Source: Ichthyophis bannanicus
Lineage: Eukaryota > Chordata > Amphibia > Gymnophiona > Ichthyophiidae
DNA length: 64,000 nt
NCBI GenBank assembly: GCA_033557465.1
Contig: CM066033.1
Location: 1,357,901,834 to 1,357,965,833 of the forward strand
Direction: 5' to 3'
The position numbers and the translations under genes were made by a program. The notes beneath the pieces were generated by a model that ran no database searches, was not told the DNA's origin, and saw only the letters and a list, made by a program, of their open reading frames with translations. Below, in pieces: positions 53,101-63,489 of the stretch; positions within the stretch are counted from its first letter, which is position 1; each line of letters starts with the position of its first letter.

Positions 53101-53791
53101 TGTATAAGGCTGGCTGAGGCAGCACCCTTTACATTTAAGTAGTGATTGTTGAGGCATTTGACGTGTATTTTAATTAATGCTGCCAGCAAACACACCCTCA
53201 CGGTGGCATAACCTAAGGTGCCGCATAAGGCACCCCATAACGCACTCCATAGGGCACATTATAAAGTGTACTGTCCGCCAAGGCACCCTATAATGTCCCC
53301 TATAGGACACCTTATAAGGCTGTGAACAAAGCCCTGGCTGGCTGCAGAAGAACTGCACGGCACCACACAAACTGTCTGCTGTGGTTACCAGGATAGGGTT
53401 AACCCACCCGTACCCATGATGCACTGCACATGCAAATCAGCAGACGAGAGATGGGCACAAGATTGGGTATGCACCCCCACAGCACCTCGGCCTGGTAGGG
53501 GCAACAGACCGTGTGTGGCACTGCCACAGAGTAGCCACAGACAGTCACATTGTGCGGGTACTGTGCCCACCCTGACGTTGAAGTGGGGCGCCCAGCACCA
53601 AGTCCACAGCACCTCTCAGGGCTGAAATATGCCATGCTGCAGGTCCCCATCAGTGTGTGTGATAGGTAGTTCCGTTAAACATGCCTAGGATACATCTGTG
53701 TTCTGCTGTATGTCTCGGTCATGTCTAGTCCTTATGGGCGATGATGCACCCAGAATAGTGCATATCCTGTGTTGGTGCCATGGTTACCTGC

Positions 53792-53827
53792 TGTGGGTTG
53801 TGGGTTGTGGGTTGTGGGTTGTGGGTG
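53792..53827 (+). repeat. TGTGGGT heptamer array
   Basis: Five head-to-tail TGTGGGT units directly preceding the purine tract. Confidence 0.9.
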
Positions 53828-54193
53828 GAGGGTGGAGGGAGGAGGAGGAGGGAGGGAGGGAGGAGGGAGGGAGGGAGGGGAGAGGAGAGGAGAGGAGAGG
53901 AGAGGAGGGAGGGAGGGAGGGAGGGAGGGGAGGGGAGGGGAGGAGGAGGGAGGGAGGGGAGGAGGAGGGAGGGGAGGAGGGGAGGAGGAGGAGGGAGGGA
54001 GGGAGGGGAGGAGGAGGAGGGAGGAGGAGGGAGGGAGGTTAGGAGGAGGAGGGAGGGAGGGAGGGGAGGAGGAGGAGGAGGAGGGAGGGGAGGAGGAGGG
54101 AGGGGAGGAGGAGCAGGAGGAGGAGGGAGGGGAGGAGGAGCAGGAGGAGGAGGGAGGGAGGAAGGGAGGGAGGGAAGGAAGGAAGGAAGGGGG
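53828..54193 (+). repeat. 366-bp GGA/GGGA purine tract
   Basis: Almost pure purine on the plus strand, in GGA, GGGA and late GGAA units; the exceptions are a few T and C bases (for example near 54039 and 54113). It could form triplex or G-quadruplex structures. It lies in the left arm of element B and is absent at the matching site in the right arm (near 56860) and in A (near 43640-43680). All frames through it are artefacts. Confidence 0.95.
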
Positions 54194-55362
54194 TGTGGTG
54201 TATGGACCCATAGGCAGATTGTGTACCACCACACAACCCACCCTCTGGGGCTCAGGGTGGGAAACAGGATCACCCACCAATAGATCCACAGTCTACCTCC
54301 CTGCAATGGTAGCAGTAGAGGGGACCATCAACCCAAGTCCTGCTGGGGAACAGACAGAGCGGTACACATCCATAACACAATAGCAGACAGATGGCAGGCC
54401 TGGAAATGCTCAGCTGCCCCCCACCATTATCTGACATTCTCCAGCCACTGCACCCTGCAAGGTGTTCCAGCAAGACACATACTAGCTGCAGACAGTCCGC
54501 CAGCTAGTCCATAGTGCATGGTCCTGGAGGAGATGCATGTACCCAGAACGGGGATGTCAGCATACACACCAAGCAGATAAGTCAGTGATTGGGCCCCAAA
54601 AGAAAACCCATAAATATCACATGAGAGAAATATTCTATAGCACTATGGGGGAACCTAGCCATGCCATGGTCACTGCTCAGTCAGGGGGAGAGTGACCTCC
54701 CAGCAGGACATGCTATGGCCACCCTGTCAGTGCAGGTGGTACCGGGCACTACAATGTCCGAGCCATTGCCCTATGCCCTGTGCAGATGCGGCCAAGCCAG
54801 GCCACCCTATCCAGGCTATTCCCACAGTACCTTGCTCCTCATTATGCACATTGGCAGGCCAATACTGGCAACAGTGCTAGCAGTGTGGGCTGTGGAGGGT
54901 GTTGGCAGCCACCACACACTGGATAGACAGACACACACTCCCCACACCTATGCCAGCATTGTGCAACTATAGAGGTGTTGGGCAGCCCAGGCCACCACAC
55001 CAGTCCTGGGCACAGTGCAGGCATGGCTATGGTACGCAGTACTGTAGGAGTCACTCCCCAGGTTGGTAAACACCGTCAGACACAAGACCTGTAGCACACT
55101 CCACAGACATCAGAAAGGTTGCTATGATGCAACTCACTCAGAAAATTGTACTTAACCTAGGAATTGCTATCTGCCAGTAATCATAGCAACCTTTTTATAG
55201 ATGTGTACCATATTCCCAGGTTTAGGGTGGCATTACTAAGGTATGCAAGTGCTAGTATTGGGAGATGCACGCAGAGCCCAAAGTCCTGCCTCTCCAGGAG
55301 GCTTTGGATAATGGGGCCTGTGGGTGCGGGTGTGTCTGCCCCTGTTGGCTGCTGCTTTACAG

Positions 55363-55554
55363 CAGAGGTTCCCAAATCCAGTCCGCGGTGCCAAACACTG
55401 TTCAGGTTTTCATGCTGTCCCTCATGAATATGCATGAGAGACATCTGCATACCATGGGGGTGGCGCATGTAAATGCAGCACAGGCATCTTTATCAGAGGC
55501 AGCATAGAACCGGAATAGTGTTTGGCCCTCCAGGACTGCATTTGGGATACTCTG
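55363..55554. mobile_element. hAT-like MITE, copy 3
   Basis: CAGAGGTTCCCAAATCCAGTC ... GACTGCATTTGGGATACTCTG, with CTCATGAATATGCATGAGAG inside and an extra ~60-bp segment. Inserted in the loop of element B. Target duplication diverged. Confidence 0.75.
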
Positions 55555-55699
55555 CTCTAGGTAATGTGCATGTTTATGGTGTCCATGCTCTGTAGGGTAA
55601 AATGTAGGTGTCTTGGGCATGTTTACGTCATCTGCAATAAAGGTGCTGTCTGTATTAGCATGTTGTAGTAGTGGGTAAAATATGGGGACTGGGTTGGCA

Positions 55700-55782
55700 G
55701 GAACCACAGCTGGGACTTAAACCTGTGACCCTCTGCTTCTGAATACACTGGTTTTGTGCACTGCACCACCTTGTTGTCACAG
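55700..55782 (-). other. tRNA-like module, loop of B
   Basis: Reverse equivalent of 42547-42616: B-box GGTTTAAGTCC and A-box-like TGGTGCAGTGC on the minus strand. Confidence 0.55.
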
Positions 55783-57342
55783 AGTCAGTACATTCCTTGG
55801 TGATACCATGACTGTTCGTCAGACAGGGCCCGTCTTTTGCAGTACATGGCACCCACCTACACAGGGCTAGGCCATGGTCTGCTCTGGGCAGCTGCCACTG
55901 CCCTCTCCACCACCAGTATCCCTCAGCCACCATGCTGACATGCCCTTCTGCTGTTGGTGCTGGTGGTGCACAGTCTCAGGCCATCCAGTGTGCAGGTAGG
56001 TGGCTGCCTATGGTGCAGGTTCTTGGGTGCATAGACGTCCACGCTCCCCCCAGCCCCGCCTGCCAATGTTCTGTGCCCTTGGGGGTAGCTGTTTGGTACT
56101 ATCCCCTGTGACACTGTGGGAAACACATTCGTGCCCATGTTGGGCCTTCAGCAGTTGCTGTCTGGCTGCTCTGCTGTTTCAGCATTCGTATGGGCCAGCT
56201 AGGCATCACCCTAGTCCGCACTGTGGCCCAGCTGCACCACAGCATGTGCCGCCTGCGGCCCTCTGTATCCCCTTTTCCGGCATCTGTCCAGTTGCCGTTC
56301 CAACATGCCCACCCTGGGGGTTGATGTTTCTCATTAATACCACTATTGGCCAGCTTGGTTATGTTTTTTTTCCAGTTTGTTGGGGTCATTTTCAGTGTTT
56401 ATGTGCCCTTTTGTTCTGTGCACATGTATCACACTTATCACTTTTTTTAGGTTTCCCTGCCTAGGCTGTACATTGCTGACACTTAAATGGTTTCTCTCCC
56501 CTGTAATGTGCATTTAATGGCAGGTTTTCATTTGCGTTGGGATTTAGCTCTTCAGATCAGCGCGTTAGTGTGAAGGGAGCCTCTCCCCGCCCACTCACCC
56601 CTTCTCTCCGCCCTCTCTCCAACTTCTGCGGTGCATTTCCAGGCCTTCTGTCTGCTATTGCTTTATGGATGTGTACAGCTCTGCATTGCCTGCCCTGCAG
56701 GGTGTTTGATCCCTCGCAGGACTGGGGTGATGGTCCCCTCTACTGCCACCATTGCAGGGGGGTAGAAAGTGGATCTGTTGGCGGGAGATCCTGTCCCCCA
56801 CCCTGAGCCCCAGAGTGTGCGTTGGGTGGTGGTATGTAATCTCCCTGTGGGTCCCAACACCCCCTCTTCACTTACATCATGTGACCATGGCACCCACACA
56901 GGGTATGCACTTTTTTGGGTGCATCATAGTCCACAAGTGCTAGATGTGACATACAGATGAACACAGGCATATTCTAGGGGTGTTTGCAAGGACTACCTAT
57001 CACACATTGGCACTGATGGGGACCTGCAGCATAGCCTATCTCTGCAAAGCCAGGTGCTGTGAGAATGGTGCTGGGCACCATACCTCTCCCTCAGGGTGAG
57101 CACAGGACCCACACACTGTGACGGTCTGTAGCTACTCTGTGCCACTAACACACACCGTCGGCACCCCCTACCAGGCTAAGGTGCTGTGGGGTGCATACCC
57201 CATCTTGTGATCATCTGTAGACTGCTGATTTACATGTGCTGTGCATCCTGGGTACGGATGGGTTGACCCTATCCTGGTAACCACAGCAGAATGTGGGTGT
57301 GGTGCCGTGCAGTCCTCCTATAGCCAACCAGGTGCTTGTTAG

Positions 57343-57412
57343 CAGCTCTAGCCCACTGGTTACTTCACTGCCCATGGAGCCAGAAGTCATGTGTTCAAAA
57401 CCCACAGTGGGG
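57343..57412 (+). other. tRNA-like module, right arm of B (inner)
   Basis: TAGCCCACTGG ... GTGTTCAAAACCC: A-box-like and degraded B-box. Homologous to 44163-44215 in element A. Confidence 0.5.
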
Positions 57413-57560
57413 TTCATCGATAGGGCTGTCTTAGGCATTGTCTATTTTTATTGTATATTAGTGCTGCCAGCAGAAACACCCTCAAAGTACTGTCATGGTG
57501 CCTTATATGGTGTCCTATAGGGTACATTATAGGGTGCCTTGGCAGACAGCGCACTTTATA

Positions 57561-57686
57561 TAAGAACATAAGAACATAAGATATGCCATACTGGGTCAGA
57601 CCAAGGTCCATCAAGCCCAGTATTCTGTTTCCAACAGTGGCCAATCTAGGTCATACGTACCTAGCAGTTTCCCCAAGGGACACAGG
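57561..57686 (-). mobile_element. CR1 3' end inserted in element B
   Basis: 126 bp of CR1 3' UTR (CATAAGAACATAAGATATGC, TACTGGGTCAGACCAAGG) flanked by TTATA at 57556-57560 and 57687-57691. Removing it restores GCACTTTATAATGTGCCC, as at 44388. Confidence 0.92.
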
Positions 57687-58060
57687 TTATAATGTGCCCT
57701 ATGGAGTGCCTTCTAGCGTGCCTTATGTGGCACTTTAGGTTACGCCACTGTGAGGGTGTGTTTGCTGGCAGCACTATTAAAGTACAACTAAACTTCCTCA
57801 CAGCCCAATACTTAACCCTTTCCAGGCCAAGCCCAAAACTTTCGGGATCCAAACCTCTGCCTAAATATTCCTATCAAATGGTATATAATACATGACCATG
57901 GCAGAGGGAACATCACTATTGGAACATATTGAATAAGATGGGTACAATTTTCCTGAAATATGCAAACATTAACCCGGTTGCAGAATGTGGATTAAAATAT
58001 TATAGTAGGCCTTCAAAGGGTTACACACAATGCCTCAGCCAGCCTTATTCATTAGGCACA

Positions 58061-58136
58061 CTGGGGAATCAAACCCATGACCCTTGTACCATCAGTCTGT
58101 GTAGTAACCATCATGCTACAGCTCTGTTTCTGTATC
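58061..58136 (-). other. tRNA-like module, right arm of B (outer)
   Basis: Minus strand A box TAGCATGATGG (58118-58108) and B box GGTTTGATTCC (58075-58065), the mirror of 53034-53100. Confidence 0.68.
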
Positions 58137-58459
58137 TGGGTGTCTGCGCGCCTTCTTAAGCTTAACGCGCAGTAACGCGCCCTGTAACGATCGTTGCTAC
58201 GTGGCGCCTTATAACACGCGTTATCGGTAACGATGTACCGCCCATGTCCTTATTTGGGATTTATTCTACTAATGCGGATCCTAACGCGAATCACACTAAC
58301 GCAGTTTAGTAAACATACCCCTTAGTGTTGTCTGAGGATTCTGAATCAGTGATTTCGCTCAGATGTGGACCTCACCCAACACTCCTCCAACCCAGAGGTA
58401 GTCTGGATGTCTTTCTTCCTGCTGCCATACCCAAAGTGGTTCTGGGCATTGAGGAGACA

Positions 58460-59300
58460 TTTGAAATTCTGGACTGAAAGTTATCAACAATGGAGAAAAT
58501 TTAGAAAACTCAGCTGTAACATCAAAGTCATTGTCTGAGATTAACAAATCTTTTGGATTGAGCTGGAGTGTCTAAAGCAGTATCAGAACCAGCATCACTG
58601 GTCACCAAGCTGGAATCTCCCCCTTCTACCAATGAAGCCTGTTAGCTTGTAAAATTGGCAGGATAAGGGAGGTTTTCCAGCTATTTCCCTTAGGGAGGTT
58701 TCCAACTTGAAATTGTGGAGAATGATGGCATGGCTGGAGTCCACTCTGGCAGGTTGTCTACCTCAGCTCTGTACTTTCTCAGAAGAGGCAGTTAAGTTTA
58801 CCTCACATAAGGAGTCAATTAGAAGCAATACAGCAGATTTTGACACCCAGAAAAAGAGGACTGATAAACTGGAGATTAATTCTTTATTGGTTAACGATAA
58901 TACTAGCAATTGAAATACTTATACCATATTTTATTCAAGTTTTGCAAATCCCTTCTGTATCGTTAATAGTTCCATCAAAGGTTCCTTTTAAGAAAGCAAT
59001 GGAGGTAAGGATGGATTTAATATCTTAGCAGCTTCTGGTAATGTCAGTATAATGGAATTACTAGAGACCTCCATTGAAGAGGCTACCAATAGGGCTACTT
59101 TGGTGGCTATCGTCAGAGGCTTCTGATAAAGATATGGTTTCATCTTTATTTTTCATTTTAGATTAGTTCTATTTCATGGTCATAAGATACATATATTTCC
59201 TGATTTTTCTCAAATTATTTTAGCATTTAGAAGAGAATTTCTAACCTTGAGACCTAGAATTCTGATTCTAGATATGAGAGTTTCCTTGAAGTTTCTAGAT
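58460..59300 (+). pseudogene. L1-type ORF1 remnant
   Basis: Plus strand. Frame 58707-58913 (MAWLESTLAG...RTDKLEINSLL) resembles the coiled coil; ELLETSIEEATNRATLVAIV near 59055-59115 and RLVLFHGHKIHIFPDFSQII...AFRREFLTLRPRIL at 59161-59270 match the RRM and C-terminal domain of L1 ORF1p. Several breaks. It is followed by a SINE and no ORF2 is seen, so it is a second ORF1-bearing piece of this clade. Confidence 0.7.
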
Positions 59301-59320
59301 ATGGGAAGCTTCTTGAAGTG

Positions 59321-59602
59321 GAGGAGTGGCCTAGTGGTTGGGGCAAGGTACTTCAGGCCAGAAGGTCTGGGGTTCAAATCCCACTAGAGGACAGCAAACT
59401 TGGGCCGGAAGGACTGGGGTTTCTAGTCCCACAGGTGCCCCTTGTGGTCTTGGGTAAGCCACTTAACCCTCCATAGCCCATGTTCCCTGTAAAATTGTTA
59501 TCTCCAAGTTATAATGCCCTGTTCAATGTAATTTCAGTTTATTCAATGTAAACCGCACTGATGCAGAATAGCACAGTATATAAAAGAATATAAATAAATA
59601 AA
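59321..59602 (+). mobile_element. tRNA-derived SINE with L2-like tail
   Basis: GAGGAGTGGCCTAGTGGTTGG (A box), GGGGTTCAAATCCCAC (B box), GGACTGGGGTTTCTAGTCCCAC, core CTTGTGGTCTTGGGTAAGCCAC, then ATGTAAACCGCACTGATGCA, GCACAGTATATAAAAG and (AAAT)n. The best-preserved copy of this type; the head module CAGGCCAGAAGGTC is shared with the SINE at 45169-45933. Confidence 0.92.
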
Positions 59603-59639
59603 GAATGTATTATCAAGGATCAAACAAGATCTTATGAGC

Positions 59640-60610
59640 TTTTTTCTGTTCTCTCAGCTGAAAATCTCCTTGGAAGAAAAGATGGATGGGGGTGAGGAAG
59701 ATCCAGAGGGAGTCTGGACCCTGCCTACTGTAGTAGAAGAGAGAGAAATTACAAAGAAAAGAGAATGCAGATCACCGATGAGCCGGCAGGAATCCCCGGG
59801 TCCTACTGGTGTGAAGGAAAGGAAGCGCTATTCATAGAAAACCCCAGCCCTGCCCACAAAGATTAGCAAAGGTCAGAGAAGGGTCAGAATGGAAGGCAGG
59901 GTAAGAAGAAAAGGGAAGGATGAGAGAGCAGAACATAAGGGAAGGGGAAGGGCTGAAGGGAAGAAGGGCGTAGTCTAAGGGAAGGCATGATGTTAACGAA
60001 GAGTGAGGGATGAGAGCATCAACAAAGGGGTGGATGGGAGATGGAGCATAAGAGAAGGGGTGGGGTTAGACAGGGGAAAAGGAAAGGAAAGAGGAGGAGT
60101 GCCGTAGAGGGAATGGTGCAGGGGGAGAAGGAAGCAGTGAGGGGAGGGTAAGAGTGAAAGAAGGGAAAACAGAAGACAGAGAGGAGGTGAAAGGGGGTGC
60201 AGGGGCAGTGGGAGTCACAAAGAGTAGGGAGGGGGAATAGTGCAAGAGGGTGTAAAGGAAGAGAGTTTGTGCAAGAGGGCAGTGGAAAGTGCAAAGGAAA
60301 GAAGCCTATATGCTTACAACCACACATACATCCTGATCCCACAACCCTCCCCGACAAAACATACACGCATGCAAACATATGCACACCTCCACTCACACTC
60401 AGGGCCCCACTCTAACTCACAGACATACCCATAGATACATATGTGCACAACGTCTGATGAACATGCACATACGAGGCACGCTATGTCCAGACATCCACTC
60501 ACACATCCTCTTCTACCCTATTGATACAAACTTTACCATGACTATTTCAACCAGGTCCCCCACACAAGCATGCCAGAGTCTGCAAATGATGGAACAAGGA
60601 AATGCACCAT
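59640..60610 (+). repeat. Purine-rich plus CA minisatellite composite, copy 3
   Basis: Purine-rich block 59680-60300 (GGGAAGG, GAAGGGAAG units), then a CA-rich part 60310-60480 and a 3' segment with AGAGTCTGCAAATGATGGAA. Same order as 36360-36960. The 125-residue minus frame is an artefact. Confidence 0.6.
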
Positions 60611-60779
60611 TGTGATGGAGAATAGCCTAGTTCCACCTGCTAAGAAAGTGCAAAGATCAGAGGCAGCCTGGCAGGCGGGAGCCTGGCCCTGAATACCCAA
60701 CACTACCAATAAAGGTCCATGACCCAAAGAAAACAGGAAGGAGTAATTTATAAAGCCACAGAACAAATAAATAGCCACA

Positions 60780-61557
60780 GATTTGGTAAGCTTCTATGGT
60801 TATTTTTGCTCTCAAAAGGCTTTGATTTGGCTCATCATGCCCACAAAGTGATTTTTAGTTTCATGTTTTGTTCAGCAGGACTGTAATTTGTGGTCCTATT
60901 TCTGGCTACCTTTAATGGCTCCTGTTGTATTAAGTTACTGCAGTACTTTTTCACCACATGTAAGAGTTTTTATGGTTACCGATCACTGCCAGCTCCTCTG
61001 GCTAAACGCTTTTCATCTGGCTGTTTAAGTACACAATATAATTTTTAAGCACAGAATGAAAGTTTCCATTTCATAATTTCTTCAGCAAGACTGCGGTGTG
61101 AGGTTTCACTATCTCTGAGGACTCCAAGTGCTGATGGCAGCTAGATAAATGCAGCTTAGGAGTAATAAGTGCATTTTTTCGGCATTAAGTTGGTATTGTT
61201 ACTACTAATGGAGATCATAAAGTAGCCTGTTTGGAGCAGTAAAACAGTTCTTCTCAAATCATTCTTTTACAGTTTCCTTTCGTTTTATTGGGCCCGCGTA
61301 GCATTTTAGCTCTCTCCCTTATTGTAAACTATGATACTGGCAACTCTGTCAGCTGCTATTCTCTGTTTTTGTTTTTTTGTATGTCAGGTGCTTATATCAC
61401 GTTTATTATTCTTATGTTTTTGGTCATTTTTTCTTTGTTTTTCTATTAGCGAATGGAGACATGTAGCCCTGTTTTTAATCAGTTTATAAAGTGATGCAAA
61501 GTATCGCCTTTCATTAGGTTTTGTCATCTTAGTGATACCCCAGTCACCTCAGTTTTT
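60780..61557. other. Unassigned AT-rich sequence
   Basis: No recognised feature. Confidence 0.3.
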
Positions 61558-61619
61558 CAGTAATGTTTTCTAATTAGTAATATCTTTTCAGTAACATTTT
61601 CTAATTAGTAATATCTTTT
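61558..61619 (+). repeat. 31-bp tandem duplication
   Basis: CAGTAATGTTTTCTAATTAG and CAGTAACATTTTCTAATTAG begin two consecutive 31-base copies. Confidence 0.9.
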
Positions 61620-61769
61620 CATGTTTTTATAATTAACCATTCAGGATGCTTTTGGGGTTATTTTTATTCCCATTACCATTCTATTATGACTTCCATGTCT
61701 GTCTGGTTTTACTACTACTAATTTTTAGTGGCTAGATAAAATATATGTTTTTATAGGTTTATATATATA

Positions 61770-61979
61770 CAGGGTGTCCCAAAAAAAGTGAGAACATCTC
61801 GTAGCATATAAGTTATTTAAAAATCAAAAAGACAGATGTGAATGATTGATAAATTTAAAAAAAAAGATGGTAATTGGAAATTGTCGAAATAAAGACATTA
61901 TATAACTAAAAAAGGTAAATAAGTAAACTATTTAAGCTTTTAATTTACAAGATGTTCTCACTTTTTTTGAGCCACCCTG
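61770..61979. mobile_element. Mariner-like MITE, copy 2
   Basis: 210 bp between TA dinucleotides (61768-61769, 61980-61981): CAGGGTGTCCCAAAAAAAGT ... ACTTTTTTTGAGCCACCCTG. Opposite orientation to 18569-18780; the shared interior includes GACAGATGTGAATGATTGA. Confidence 0.9.
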
Positions 61980-62159
61980 TATAGTTTGGATTGTGATTAT
62001 GTAAATCTTGTCTTGATCCACTACAGTACACTGTTTTTATGGATTTTGCACTCATGTTTCAGCATATTTGATTACACATTTTTATGTTATGGGTGTATGT
62101 TTGAATTGATTTTTTCTCTATTCCTTTTCCTGTGCTCGTTCTGTGTCTTATGATATGTT

Positions 62160-62480
62160 TTATTATTATTATGATGATTTATTTATTATTTATTTTATTA
62201 ACATTTCTATACCACAATTTCCAGTAGATCAATCGCGGTTTACAGGTAACAACAATATGAGTAATACAAAACAGTTATATTCTTATTTACAATAAAATGA
62301 TGTAGAACTATTTACAGTGGTATATTATGCAGTAACTATATATATCAAACAAGGTAGTGATCGTTCAGGGGAGTGTCTAAATAACATTCTTGGGGGTGGG
62401 GGTAGGAGCTGCTTAGTTATGTTTGGGGGGGAGGATCTTAAGTTCAGTGTATTATGTGGGTCTTGATTACCAAAGTGGAG
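62160..62480 (-). mobile_element. L2 3' UTR end
   Basis: (TTAT)n at 62160-62200, then ATTTCTATACCACAATTTCC, GATCAATCGCGGTTTACAGG and a 3' UTR similar to 4010-4230 (TATTTACA and TATTATGC words). Confidence 0.7.
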
Positions 62481-62654
62481 GGTAAACAAATAAACAAATA
62501 ATGACTTTATTATGTATTTAGATTTTTTATTATGTATTTTATGTTGCTATTATATTTTAATTTTGACATGTTTTAATGTGATAAAGTGACCCTGATGCAG
62601 GCAGACCATGCTGAAGCACGGCTATTTCGGACTGAATAAATTTACCCTGTGGCT

Positions 62655-62760
62655 TTTTTTATTTTATTTTATTTATTTATTTATTTGGTTACATTTATAT
62701 ACTGCTTCTTCCAGCGATCAGTAGCGGTTCACATCGAAACTTCGCACTGTGATCATTTAT
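62655..62760 (-). mobile_element. L2-type tail
   Basis: (TTTA)n then GGTTACATTTATATACTGCTTC and GATCAGTAGCGGTTCACATC: a minus-strand L2 3' hairpin. Confidence 0.7.
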
Positions 62761-62784
62761 ACATTTTAATTTCATAATACATAA

Positions 62785-63474
62785 TTGTATTTTGAAACAC
62801 ACTCACTTGAAATACCAAACTCATTCAAAAAAACTAAAAAATCCACCAGCACCAGAGCCTTCTCATTCACTGCCCCCATGCTCTGGAATAATCTCCCAAT
62901 AAACCTTCGGATCATAAAAGACCTCACCCAATTTAGAAAGGAACTCAAGACATACCTTTTCTCCGAACACTATGAAATCCCAGACCCCCAAGTCCAACCA
63001 CACACCATCCCCAAACACTCAAACACAAAGCCCTAAAACCACACTCAACTACCCACACACATACACCCACCACATACACCCACCACATACACCCCAAAAT
63101 ACTCCCAAGAGATGAAAATATGAAATAAATTCATACAAACACAAACATATGAAAGGTAGAATACTCTGACTACCTATAAAAAGGTAGAAAAAACTCTGAT
63201 CAACACTAGATCAACACTACGATACAGAAACTTATTAATGTATATAAAATGTAAATAGTTTTGACAATTAATGCACAGTTATTTGTATAAAGTTACAATG
63301 TTATAAATCTCTGTTAATAACTATTATCTGTATAAAGTTAAAAAAATCTCTGTTCCATGTAATGTATACATTAGTATACAAATTTGTTTACTTGTTCCAT
63401 GTAAACCGCCCCTGATCTCTGGAAGGGGCGGTATAGAAGAAATAGCTAAATAAATAAATAAATAAATAAATAAA
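62785..63474 (+). mobile_element. L2 3' end
   Basis: The frame 62785-63036 ends an L2 ORF2: TSTRAFSFTAPMLWNNLPIN, KDLTQFRKELKTYLFSEHYE. The 3' UTR follows and ends TGTAAACCGCCCCTGATC ... GGGGCGGTATAGAAG and (AAAT)n at ~63450-63474. 5' truncated near 62785. Confidence 0.9.
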
Positions 63475-63489
63475 TTGTATTTGTACAGT

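Larger units (their letters stand above)
52820..58322. mobile_element. Foldback element B (5.5 kb) with very long inverted arms
   Basis: Both ends read AGGGGTATGTTTACTAAACT inwards, identical for 27 bases, then similar through CCCAAATAAGGACATGGGCG and CGGTACATCGTTACCGA. TA lies outside each end (52818-52819, 58323-58324). Left arm about 52820-54480, right arm about 56640-58322; the loop (54480-56640) is homologous to element A 41800-43400 in reverse. The left arm holds a large GGA tract, the right arm a CR1 insertion and a sub-palindrome. No transposase frame was seen. The arrangement is as if a full element and a reversed 3' half of element A were joined. Confidence 0.8.

Noticed and set aside
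53725..54383. Gly/Glu/Arg-rich and Pro/Ser/Leu-rich frames up to 204 residues
   Set aside because: They come from the GGA tract; several registers on both strands are open.
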